Shown in pieces: positions 17,382 to 25,252 of a stretch of DNA of 64,000 nucleotides. Below the pieces are notes generated by a model that ran no database searches, was not told the DNA's origin, and worked only from the letters and a program-made list of their open reading frames with translations. The stretch is from Holophagaceae bacterium (GTDB lineage: Bacteria; Acidobacteriota; Holophagae; Holophagales; Holophagaceae), in the NCBI GenBank assembly GCA_016720465.1, contig JADKKO010000004.1:1178001-1242000 (forward strand), given 5' to 3'. How positions within the stretch are numbered: the stretch's first letter is position 1; every line of letters starts with the position of its first letter. The translations under genes and the position numbers were made by a program.

Positions 17382-18014
17382 ATGGATCCTGAATTTCCAA
17401 AGCAGCCACGCATGATGCCTTCTACATTCAGCTTGGACGACGCGCTGCACCTGCGTCACAGCCGTGTGTACGCGCTGGTGGTGCTGCTGGCCATGATCGC
17501 CCACACCATCATCAAATGGCGGCTCGGCACATTGCCCGAGCTGCTCTGGGGCTGCAATGTAGCCAGCTTCTGCATCATCGCGGGGCTCTGGTTCCGGTCC
17601 CCCCAAGCCGTGGCTGTGGGGTTCCTGTGGCACGTGTGCATCGGCGATCCCGCGTATGTGGTGGAGGTGGTCCGAAGCGGCCACACCGGCTGGACCTCTG
17701 TATTGGTCCACAGCCTGCCTCCCTTGGCCGCCTATTTCTACCTGCGCCGCACCGGTCTGCCCCGCAGCGCGCCGTTCCTCGCGCTGATCCTGTTCATCGC
17801 CCTGGTGCCCATCAGCCATTACCTGACTCCAGAGCGCCTCAACATCAACCTGGCCCATGACCGGCTGTGGTTCCTGAAGGCGCAGTTCCCCGGCAACTGG
17901 AGCTACCGGCTGGCGTTCTCCACCGGGATGCTGGGGATCCTGCTCATCGGCGACGCGCTGCTGGCCTTGGTTTTGAAGCGGCCTCCCAAGTCGGCCATGA
18001 ATCCGTCATCCTGA
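17382..18014 (+). CDS. Multi-pass membrane protein of unknown function
   Basis: 210 aa from ATG 17382; in-frame Met codons at residues 11 and 12 are alternative starts. Five to six hydrophobic segments (about residues 30-46, 52-68, 74-92, 105-120, 127-145, 176-200) indicate an integral inner-membrane protein. Polar motifs include KWRLGTLPELLWGCN, HVCIGDPAYVVE and ISHYLTPERLNINLAHDR. The repeated His/Asp/Glu residues near membrane edges could be functional. I do not recognise a family. It ends 4 bp before the aldolase gene, so it may be co-transcribed with aldolase and mtnA. Confidence 0.7.
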   Translation: MDPEFPKQPRMMPSTFSLDDALHLRHSRVYALVVLLAMIAHTIIKWRLGTLPELLWGCNVASFCIIAGLWFRSPQAVAVGFLWHVCIGDPAYVVEVVRSGHTGWTSVLVHSLPPLAAYFYLRRTGLPRSAPFLALILFIALVPISHYLTPERLNINLAHDRLWFLKAQFPGNWSYRLAFSTGMLGILLIGDALLALVLKRPPKSAMNPSS

Positions 18015-18018
18015 TGGC

Positions 18019-18669
18019 ATGGATGAACCCGGAATCCTGAATGCCATGGTGGAGGCCTGCCGCCGCCTCCACGCCCGGAACCTGCTGGCGGCGGCGGATG
18101 GCAACATTTCCTGCCGCCTTCCCTTCAACCGCATCGCCATCACGCCCGCGGGGGTCAACAAAGCGCAGCTGCGGGCCCAGGACATGGCCTTCATGCAGTT
18201 GAACGGCCTCGTGATCAAGGGCAAACCCAGCAGCGAACGGCTCATGCACCAGGCCGTGTACCGTGCCTGTCCCGAGGCCTTTTGCGTGGTCCATGCGCAT
18301 CCGCCCACGGCCATCGCCTGGAGCCTGGCCCGGCCGGACCTCGAATTCCTGCCGGATGAAGCCCTGCCCGAAGTCATCCTCGCGGCGGGACGGATTCCCA
18401 TCGTGCCCTACGCGAGGCCGGGCACCGCGGCCATGGGGGAGGCGCTGGCGGAGTATCTGCCCCAGCATCGCCTGATGATCCTGGCCCGGCATGGGGCGCT
18501 GTGCTGGGGTGAGACAATCGAGGATGCCTACAATGGCATCGAGCGGTTGGAACATGTGTGCCAGATCCTGAAATCCGCAACGGAACTCGGCGGGCTCCAC
18601 TCGCTGCCCCCAGGTGAACTGGCCGCGCTCCGGGAACTCCGGGCCCGGCAGGGGCCGAAGATCCTATGA
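18019..18669 (+). CDS. Class II aldolase, FucA/AraD family (possible 5-deoxyribulose-1-P aldolase)
   Basis: 216 aa, the family length. The zinc site of L-fuculose-1-phosphate aldolase is conserved almost by number: E73 (KPSSE), H92 and H94 (VVHAHPP) and H158 (LARHGALCWG). A DGNIS loop near residue 33 and TPAGV near 49 bind phosphate in this family. The gene overlaps mtnA (ATGA at 18666). MtnA plus a FucA-like aldolase is the hallmark of the DHAP shunt, which cleaves 5-deoxyribulose-1-P or methylthioribulose-1-P to DHAP and an aldehyde. MtnB dehydratase belongs to the same fold and is the main alternative, but motif spacing favours the aldolase. Confidence 0.8.
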   Translation: MDEPGILNAMVEACRRLHARNLLAAADGNISCRLPFNRIAITPAGVNKAQLRAQDMAFMQLNGLVIKGKPSSERLMHQAVYRACPEAFCVVHAHPPTAIAWSLARPDLEFLPDEALPEVILAAGRIPIVPYARPGTAAMGEALAEYLPQHRLMILARHGALCWGETIEDAYNGIERLEHVCQILKSATELGGLHSLPPGELAALRELRARQGPKIL

Positions 18670-19682
18670 GAGCCCTCCAATCCCTCGCCCTGCGCTTCGA
18701 TGGCAAGCGGCTTTCCATCCTGGACCAGAGCCTCCTGCCGGGGGCCGAGGTCTGGGTGGATGTCACCGACCCCCGGGCCATGATCGAGGCCATCCAGAAA
18801 TTGCAAGTGCGCGGCGCTCCACTGCTGGGTGTGGCGGCGGCGCTCTGCCTGGCCTGCGTCGCCGAGAGCGGCGCATCCCACGCGCAGCTGGAGAGCGACG
18901 CGCTGTGGCTGCGCCGGGCGCGGCCCACGGCTGTGAACCTGATGTGGGCCCTGGACCGGCTACGGCACGTGCTGGAGCGGGGCGGCTCCAAGGATGACCT
19001 GATCCTCGAAGCGGAACACATCTTCCTGGAGGACGTGCTGCTTTGCGAGCACATGGCGGAGCATGGCGCGGCGCTGATCAGGGGCGGCGAATCCCTGCTC
19101 ACCCATTGCAACACCGGGGGCCTCGCGACGGTGGGCGTGGGCACGGCCCTCGGCGTGATCCATAAGGCCCACCTGCAGAACAAGCGCATCCATGTGTTCG
19201 TGGACGAGACCCGCCCGCTGCTGCAGGGCGCGCGGCTCACCGCCTGGGAACTGGAAAAGCTGGACATCCCCCACACCCTCATCACCGACAGCATGGCCGC
19301 CATCCTCATGCGGGATGGCCGGGTGGACCGGGTGCTGGTGGGCGCCGACCGCATCGCCGTGAACGGGGATTTCGCCAACAAGGTGGGCACCTACGGGCTC
19401 GCCGTGCAGGCGCATTTCCATGGCGTCCCCTTCCATCCCGTGGCGCCCTATTCGACCGTGGACACCCATTGCGCGCGCGGCAGCGACATCCCCATCGAAG
19501 AGCGGGCCGTCTCGGAAGTGCTGGGCTTCCGGGAACTGCAATGGGCGCCGGAGGGGACGGACGTTTTCAATCCCTCCTTCGATGTGACACCGGTGGACCT
19601 GGTGACCAGCCTGGTGCTGGACCGCGGCGTCATCAGCCAAGCGGATTTGAAGGCGGGAAAGCTCGCTGGCGGCGCGCTCTAA
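18666..19682 (+). CDS. mtnA: Methylthioribose-1-phosphate isomerase MtnA
   Basis: 338 aa, in the normal range for MtnA. The eIF2B-like isomerase signature is clear: LQVRGAPLLGVAAALCL near the N terminus, RPTAVNLMWAL, LTHCNTGGLATVGVGTALGV with catalytic Cys, VDETRPLLQGARLTAWEL, ITDSMAA and GADRIAVNGDFANKVGTY with catalytic Asp. It isomerises methylthioribose-1-P (or 5-deoxyribose-1-P) to the ribulose form, feeding the aldolase encoded just upstream. Its TAA stop overlaps the TAG of the convergent moeA over 19679-19682. Confidence 0.95.
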   Translation: MRALQSLALRFDGKRLSILDQSLLPGAEVWVDVTDPRAMIEAIQKLQVRGAPLLGVAAALCLACVAESGASHAQLESDALWLRRARPTAVNLMWALDRLRHVLERGGSKDDLILEAEHIFLEDVLLCEHMAEHGAALIRGGESLLTHCNTGGLATVGVGTALGVIHKAHLQNKRIHVFVDETRPLLQGARLTAWELEKLDIPHTLITDSMAAILMRDGRVDRVLVGADRIAVNGDFANKVGTYGLAVQAHFHGVPFHPVAPYSTVDTHCARGSDIPIEERAVSEVLGFRELQWAPEGTDVFNPSFDVTPVDLVTSLVLDRGVISQADLKAGKLAGGAL

Positions 19683-20800
19683 ACCACCTGGAGGTACTTC
19701 GTCTCCCCGGCTTCCATTCCGCCCTCGGGGATCCATGCGCATGCATCGGCCTGGGCGAGCGTGATGAGGTCGCCGCTGCCCTTGGATCGAAGGGGCGTCA
19801 GGCGGCCGTCCTGGAGCCTGCAGGGCAGCAGCAGGGGGCGGTCGCCGGGATTTTTCACGGCTTCCCCGAGGTGGCCGCGTTTCCATGGATCAGGTTCGAT
19901 GCTGCCTTCCAGTCCGCTGAGGACCACCGGCAGAAACAGCAGGGCATTGAGGTAGGCGCTTTGGGGATTGCCGGGCAGCCCGAGGACCACACGGTCGCCG
20001 AGAAGGGCCACCAGCATGGGCTTCCCGGGCTTCAGGCGGATTTTATGGAAGAGGATGTTGGCGCCCAGTGCCTTCAGCACCGATGGCAGATGGTCTTTAT
20101 CGCCCATGCTCACGCCGCCGCTGGTTAGCAGCACCTGCACATTGCCGAGGTCCGACAGGCGCCGCTGGAGGGCCTCCGGATCATCCGGCAGGCTGGGCAG
20201 TCTCCGGGCATCCGCGCCCAGGCGGTGGGCCAGGGCGGCGAGCATGGGGCCGTTGGAGTCGCGGATCTGGTGGGGCAGGGGCACGCCGGCCAGCTCATCT
20301 CCGGTGCTGGCGATGCCCGCCTGGATGCGGCGGGGCGGTTCAGGTTCCATCCCGATCTGGGCCGCCAGGCCCGCACGCGCGGCGGTGGAAGGGCCGCCGC
20401 CGGGCAGCAGGAGTTCCCCGGCCCGGGCCTGGGAACCGCGCGTGCGGATGGCTTCACCGGGCTTGGGGGGCCTGGCGGGAAAGATGCGATCCCCTTCGAT
20501 CCGCAGCTCCTCGACGGGGACCACCGCATCCGCGCCCGCGGGCAAAGCGGCGCCGGTCATGATGCGCACGGCTTCATGGGGGCCGATGTGGAACCGGGAA
20601 GGATCATCTCCGGCGTACAAGGTGCCGAGGAGGATCCGTGGAGCGTCCCCCTCCGCATGGCGCATGGCCGCGCCATCCATGGCGCTGCGGTCCAGCGCGG
20701 GATCATCGCGGTCGGCGGTGAGCCGGGGCGAACCTTTCCGCGGGAGGGCCGCGCGGACCAAGGCCAAGGCTTCATCCAGAGGCAGAAGGGTCTCGCGCAT
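19679..20800 (-). CDS. moeA: Molybdopterin molybdenumtransferase MoeA
   Basis: 373 aa, slightly shorter than the usual 400. MoeA features: LPLDEALALV start, ALDRSAMDG(A) with the conserved D-x-S-x-M-D-G, RIMTGAALPAGADAVVPVEE, STGDEL and LLTSGGVSMGDKDHL plus LPGNPQSAYL. It ligates molybdate to adenylylated molybdopterin, completing Moco for the nitrate reductase. Together with mobA at 10157 it is the second Moco gene in the window. Its 3' end overlaps that of mtnA by 4 bases in convergent orientation. Confidence 0.93.
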   Translation of the reverse strand: MRETLLPLDEALALVRAALPRKGSPRLTADRDDPALDRSAMDGAAMRHAEGDAPRILLGTLYAGDDPSRFHIGPHEAVRIMTGAALPAGADAVVPVEELRIEGDRIFPARPPKPGEAIRTRGSQARAGELLLPGGGPSTAARAGLAAQIGMEPEPPRRIQAGIASTGDELAGVPLPHQIRDSNGPMLAALAHRLGADARRLPSLPDDPEALQRRLSDLGNVQVLLTSGGVSMGDKDHLPSVLKALGANILFHKIRLKPGKPMLVALLGDRVVLGLPGNPQSAYLNALLFLPVVLSGLEGSIEPDPWKRGHLGEAVKNPGDRPLLLPCRLQDGRLTPLRSKGSGDLITLAQADACAWIPEGGMEAGETKYLQVV

Positions 20801-20809
20801 CCACCGATC

Positions 20810-21625
20810 TTACGACATCCGCTCCGCGAAGGACTGGACGGCGCCGCGCCAGCCGCTCAAGCGAACGCCAGGGCTCTCCAGCCGCGTGAGGGTCCAGCAG
20901 ACATCCGTTCCGCGCCCCTGCAATTCCCGATGGTCCGAACCGGACGCCTGGTGGAACCAGTCTCCGGCGATGCCGTAGCACAGGGTGTCCTCGGCCTGGC
21001 CGGACAGCAGGAGCACATGCTCTTCGCCTTGGTGCCGGTGGTCCGGGAACCGTTGCCCCGGGGGCAGGAGGATCATGTGCAGCGTCGCGCCTGTCCGGGG
21101 ATCCTTGCTGAGAAAGGCGCTGCTGCACCCATTGAGCAGGGTTTTGGTCCATTTCCACTTTTCCAAGGGCGGCAGCTCCTCCAGGACGGACTCCGGCAGG
21201 AATGGCTCGGCCACCGGCCTGCCCTCTTGGGCCTGGATGGCGCCGTAGGCCATGGCCATCAGGCGCATGGGCCCGTCCGCCGAACCATCGGCAATGGCCT
21301 TTTCCACGAAGGCCGGCATGGGATGCGATGAGCATCGATGGATCTGGGAATTCCGATCCTTCGCGGTCAGGCGGCCCCCGGCCTGGAGCCTTGCCAGGAC
21401 GGCCTCCAAGGCGCCCCTGGCTTCGGAGGATGGCGCAGGGGCCTCGTCGGAAACAGCCCGCTGGAAAATGTTGGGAATGGCCTGGAGCGACTCCAGCATC
21501 GCGCGGCAGGGCTTGCACATCCTCAGGTGGAGGCTGAACCTCAAGCGGAGGCTGGGAGCCAGAAGATGCTCCTGATACTCGGGGATGATCCGCAGGACCT
21601 CCTCGCAGGTGAGCAGTGGATTCAT
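20810..21625 (-). CDS. ChrR-like anti-sigma factor with zinc finger and cupin domain
   Basis: 271 aa. The N-terminal anti-sigma domain has the zinc ligands H-x3-C-x2-C (HLRMCKPC, about residues 33-40). The C-terminal half is a cupin with the metal motif DHRHQGEEHVLLLSG, as in ChrR, which releases its ECF sigma factor on singlet-oxygen or peroxide stress. The gene overlaps the sigma-factor gene by 4 bp (21622-21625), the usual sigma/anti-sigma pairing. The cupin is longer at the C terminus, with an extra Trp-rich segment. Stress specificity is inferred. Confidence 0.85.
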   Translation of the reverse strand: MNPLLTCEEVLRIIPEYQEHLLAPSLRLRFSLHLRMCKPCRAMLESLQAIPNIFQRAVSDEAPAPSSEARGALEAVLARLQAGGRLTAKDRNSQIHRCSSHPMPAFVEKAIADGSADGPMRLMAMAYGAIQAQEGRPVAEPFLPESVLEELPPLEKWKWTKTLLNGCSSAFLSKDPRTGATLHMILLPPGQRFPDHRHQGEEHVLLLSGQAEDTLCYGIAGDWFHQASGSDHRELQGRGTDVCWTLTRLESPGVRLSGWRGAVQSFAERMS

Positions 21626-22278
21626 GGGCGGCCTCCGTCCGTCCGTTTGGGGGCGCTGACATTACCCTGCGCGGCTCCGCGCACCTGGGCGGCGAAGGCC
21701 ACCAGATGCCCCCGCATGCCAAGGTGGGCCCGGTGCAGGCGCTGGCGGACCAGATCGCGGGAAATCCCCAGGTGCATGGCGATGTCCTCGGTGTCCCAGC
21801 CCTCCAGGTCCTTCAGCACGAAGACCGCCCGCTGATCGTCCGAGAGCCTGTCCAGGCCTTCCACGACCTTGGCCCGCAGTTGAAGACGTTCAGCCATTTC
21901 GAGTGCCTCCGCATCCTGGCGCCATGCCAGGACTGAATCCGTGTCCTTGAGATGCCCGTCGTCGCTGAAACGTGGCTGAAAATTTTCAACGGAATCTTCC
22001 CTGCGCCTCATCCGGGAGCGCCGGAGCATGAGGGCTTCGTTCACGCAGATGCGGTAGGCCCAGGTGCTGAATTTGCTTTTGCCCTCGAATTTACCCAATT
22101 CCAGGTGGATGCTCAGCAGAGCCTCCTGCAGGGCGTCCTGGGCATCGGTGGGATCCCCGAGGATGCGCTGGATCACCGTGAACAACATGCCCAGGGAAGG
22201 CTCCACCAGCGCGGCGAAAGCCTGGCCATCCCCTTCCCGCGCCGCCGCGATCAGCTCCTGCTCTTGGGTGGAATCCAT
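21622..22278 (-). CDS. ECF sigma factor (RpoE/ChrR-associated type)
   Basis: 218 aa. Sigma region 2 (LGDPTDAQDALQEALLSIHLELGKFEGKSKFSTWAYRI, in part DAQDALQEALLSIHLELGKF) and region 4 (LSDDQRAVFVLKDLEGWDTEDIA then GISRDLVRQRLHRAHLGMR) are complete. The linker (residues 90-120) is rich in charged residues. Start ATG 22278. It heads a two-gene operon with its cupin anti-sigma partner and probably controls an oxidative or photo-oxidative stress regulon, possibly including itself. A short C-terminal tail after region 4 is unusual but not unprecedented. Confidence 0.93.
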   Translation of the reverse strand: MDSTQEQELIAAAREGDGQAFAALVEPSLGMLFTVIQRILGDPTDAQDALQEALLSIHLELGKFEGKSKFSTWAYRICVNEALMLRRSRMRRREDSVENFQPRFSDDGHLKDTDSVLAWRQDAEALEMAERLQLRAKVVEGLDRLSDDQRAVFVLKDLEGWDTEDIAMHLGISRDLVRQRLHRAHLGMRGHLVAFAAQVRGAAQGNVSAPKRTDGGRP

Positions 22279-22301
22279 GGAAGGATCTTAACGCGGTTGG
22301 C

Positions 22302-23525
22302 TCAGCGGATGAGCCTGGGAAGGCGGATGGTGAAACTGGAGCCGAGGCCCTTGCCTCGGCTGGCCACCCGGATATCGCCGTGGTGCCGCAGGATGATCTC
22401 CTTGCTCAGGAACAGGCCGAGGCCCGACCCCGCCGCCTGCCGGGTGAGCTCGTCGCCGACGCGGTAGAAGGGCTGGAAGATCCGCGACATCTCCTTGCCC
22501 GCGATCCCGTTGCCACGGTCCGAGACGACGATGAAGACGTCGTCCCGGTCTCCATCCAGGGTCACGGTGGTCTCCCGGGGCACATCGGCATATTTGAACG
22601 CGTTGGAAAGCAGATTTTCCACCACCGTTCCAAGGCCTTTGGGGTCCGCCATGGCCCAGATGTCCCTGCCGAGCTCTGTGGTCAGGTTCAATGCGCCGGG
22701 GCCGAGGCGGTTCGCCATGGTGTCGCAGACGTTTTTCAGCCACGGTTCCAGATCCAGGGGCTCCAGCTTGAGTTCCAGGCTCCCGGCTTCCGCCCGGGCC
22801 GCCTCCAGCAGGTTGCTGACCAGTTCCGTGAGGCGCTCCAGGTCCTTGCCCATCAGCTCGTGGATCCTGGCCTTGCGCTCTTCGTTGAGTTCCCTCGTGA
22901 ACAGGGTTTCGGTCCAGACCTGGAGCGCCGCGATGGGAGTCTTCAATTCATGGGTGACGGTGGCGATGAAGTTCCGCTGGCGCAGCACGAGCTCCATCTC
23001 GGTGTTGAGCTTCCTGTAGATGTAGATGAGCCCCAGCAGGACACCCAGGGCCATGAATCCCCCCTGCGCGGCAACGGTCCACAAGGCCTGGCGGCGTTGC
23101 CGGGCCAGGGTGTCCAGGGGGTCCTTGCGGAGGGTGATGTAGGCGGAGTAGTCGAAGAGCGGAGGGTCGTCCTCGGCCACGGGATCGGCGACCACGGCCA
23201 CGTAGGGAAAGCGCGTCTCGATGGCCTTCCGCCTGATTTCCAGCGGAGGGAGATTGACTTCCTGGGCCTCCACCACGACGCGGCCCTGGATGGTGGGCCC
23301 TTGTCCCACAGCGGGAAAGGCGCGCAGCCGGGCCAGGATGTCCTTGGTGTCCATCTGCCAGGCTTCGGCGCGGCCCGCCCGCAACTGGCTGATCCGCGCA
23401 TCCTGGAAGGCCTGCGTCTCGTGGATCTGCAGGCTGATCCACCAGCCGAGCTGCGAGCAGAGCAGCAGCGACACGCTCCAGAAAATGATGCGCTGGGTGC
23501 GGACCCTGCGAAGGTGGACTTTCAT
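22302..23525 (-). CDS. Two-helix sensor histidine kinase
   Basis: 407 aa if started at ATG 23525 (MKVHLRR); ATG 23543 or 23657 are also in frame but add low-complexity residues. Two transmembrane helices (about residues 10-32 and 150-175) flank a periplasmic sensor loop of about 115 residues. The kinase core has the H-box VTHELKTPIAAL, N-box NLLSNAFKYA, and G-boxes DRGNGI and GSGLGLFLSKEI. It autophosphorylates and should signal to a response regulator, but none is adjacent. It sits 24 bp after the ECF sigma gene in the other sense of transcription order (upstream of it), so may be unlinked to it. Confidence 0.85.
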   Translation of the reverse strand: MKVHLRRVRTQRIIFWSVSLLLCSQLGWWISLQIHETQAFQDARISQLRAGRAEAWQMDTKDILARLRAFPAVGQGPTIQGRVVVEAQEVNLPPLEIRRKAIETRFPYVAVVADPVAEDDPPLFDYSAYITLRKDPLDTLARQRRQALWTVAAQGGFMALGVLLGLIYIYRKLNTEMELVLRQRNFIATVTHELKTPIAALQVWTETLFTRELNEERKARIHELMGKDLERLTELVSNLLEAARAEAGSLELKLEPLDLEPWLKNVCDTMANRLGPGALNLTTELGRDIWAMADPKGLGTVVENLLSNAFKYADVPRETTVTLDGDRDDVFIVVSDRGNGIAGKEMSRIFQPFYRVGDELTRQAAGSGLGLFLSKEIILRHHGDIRVASRGKGLGSSFTIRLPRLIR

Positions 23526-23668
23526 GGGGACAGTATGGGCCATGGGCTGCGGGTCCAGAGGCATGAGTCGAAGGCCGGGAGCGGCGCCCCCGAGGCCGGG
23601 TTGGCCACCTCGCGCCCTGCCGCCTCGCGCCTTGGCAGTTCCAGCGGGTAGCGTCATGCTGATAGGCC

Positions 23669-25141
23669 ATGGACCCCAACCCGATCCCGAGCCCGAAGAC
23701 GGGAACTCCGCCGAGCGCAGCGCCCAAGGGCGAGGGCGGGCTCGTGGCCAGCGGCGGCCAGAAGGCGGGACCGGCGGCTTCAGAAGCCAAAGTGGAGGCC
23801 TCGGGCAAGGTGCTCGCGGAGCTGGTCCAGGCCCAGCGCCAGTTGAGCCAGGTGACCCTGGAACTGAGCGATCTGAAGAGCAGCCTCGGCCGGCGCGGCC
23901 ACCAGATGTCCGTCCTGCAGCACGTGGCGGAGATCCTGGCGGCCACCACCAAGGTGACCCAGGTGGCGGATGTGGTGCTGGACGTCATGGTCCAGGAATT
24001 CGGCTCCAAGCGCTGCCTGGTCTGGGTTCTGGAAGACGGCGGCACCGCCTTCCAGCCCCGTAGCGGATTCGGGATATCCAAGGCGGAATGGACGGAATTC
24101 CGCCTGCCTGCGCCCAACCCCTTTCCCGATTCGCCCATCGTCCTCTACCAGTGCCAGTGGCTGGAAAACCAACTGGACGGCCCAGTGGTGGAACAGCTCA
24201 AGGTGGATTCCAACACCCGGATCTTCTTCGTGCCCTTCGAGAACCAGCTGCTGGTCATGGGGTTCGCTCTCCTGGCCCTGCCCGCGGGGCATGACTGGGA
24301 GGAGGAGGACCTCGACGCCCTGTCCATCCTCCAGCAGCTGGCGGCGGTGAGCATCTACAACGCCTGGCTGTTCAGGGACTTGTCGGAGCAACGCGACGCC
24401 TTGCAGAGCCAGACCCTTGCGCTGGAAAAGGCCAATACCGCGCTCAGGGACTCAGACCGCATCAAGAGCGAATTCCTGGCCCTCACCAGCCATGAACTGC
24501 GGACCCCGCTGACGGGAATCCTGGGCTTCACCCGCCTCGTGATGGACGGCCTCTACACCTCCGAAGCCGACATGAAGCAGATGCTGCAATCGAGCTATTC
24601 CAGCGGGAAACACCTGCTTGAGCTGCTGAACGACATCCTGGACCTGGCCAAGATCGAGAGCGGCAAGCTGGAGGTCCGGTCCGAGCCCGTCAGCCTTTAT
24701 GTGGTCGTGGAGGAAGTCCGTCCCATCGTGGAAGCCTATCCCCGCCACAAGGGCGTGGAGCTGATCTTCCCGGCCAACCTTAAGGAAATTCCCGAGGTGA
24801 TGGTGGATCCCGGCCGTCTGCAGCAGGTGCTGCTCAACTTGCTCTCCAATGCTTTGAAATTCACGAAGGATGGGAGCGTGGAAATCCGCGTGGAGCGCGG
24901 GCCCGGCGTGGCCATGCTGCATGTGGTGGACACGGGCATCGGCGTCAGCCCGGATGCCCAGGAGCGATTGTTCCAGAAATTCGTCCAGGCCGATGGCGGC
25001 CATGCGCGGGAATACGGCGGCACAGGCCTGGGGCTCGTCATTTGCCGGCGCCTCATGGAAATGATGGGCGGGAGCATTTCGCTTTCTAGCGAAGGCCAGG
25101 GCAAAGGCACTACCATGACCTTGACCATGCAGATAGCCTAG
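23669..25141 (+). CDS. GAF-domain sensor histidine kinase
   Basis: 490 aa, no transmembrane segments, so cytoplasmic. A Pro/Gly-rich leader and a coiled-coil (residues 45-75) precede a GAF domain (about 85-240). A second coiled-coil (SLALEKANTALRDSDRIK region) follows, then the catalytic core: H-box TSHELRTPL with H275, N-box NLLSNALKFT, G1 DTGIGV, F-box FQKFVQADG and G2 GGTGLGLVICRRL. The typical output would be a phosphorelay. It is followed 111 bp later by a paralogous but degenerate protein, suggesting tandem duplication. Confidence 0.88.
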   Translation: MDPNPIPSPKTGTPPSAAPKGEGGLVASGGQKAGPAASEAKVEASGKVLAELVQAQRQLSQVTLELSDLKSSLGRRGHQMSVLQHVAEILAATTKVTQVADVVLDVMVQEFGSKRCLVWVLEDGGTAFQPRSGFGISKAEWTEFRLPAPNPFPDSPIVLYQCQWLENQLDGPVVEQLKVDSNTRIFFVPFENQLLVMGFALLALPAGHDWEEEDLDALSILQQLAAVSIYNAWLFRDLSEQRDALQSQTLALEKANTALRDSDRIKSEFLALTSHELRTPLTGILGFTRLVMDGLYTSEADMKQMLQSSYSSGKHLLELLNDILDLAKIESGKLEVRSEPVSLYVVVEEVRPIVEAYPRHKGVELIFPANLKEIPEVMVDPGRLQQVLLNLLSNALKFTKDGSVEIRVERGPGVAMLHVVDTGIGVSPDAQERLFQKFVQADGGHAREYGGTGLGLVICRRLMEMMGGSISLSSEGQGKGTTMTLTMQIA

Positions 25142-25252
25142 GGTCCGCCGCAGATTCACCAGAGGTCTTCCAGCTCTCCTGTTGCGGCCCCGCCCGTCGG
25201 ACTAAGGACGACACAGGGCTACGAGCCAGGCCGCCGAAAGCACCCAGTTCCG

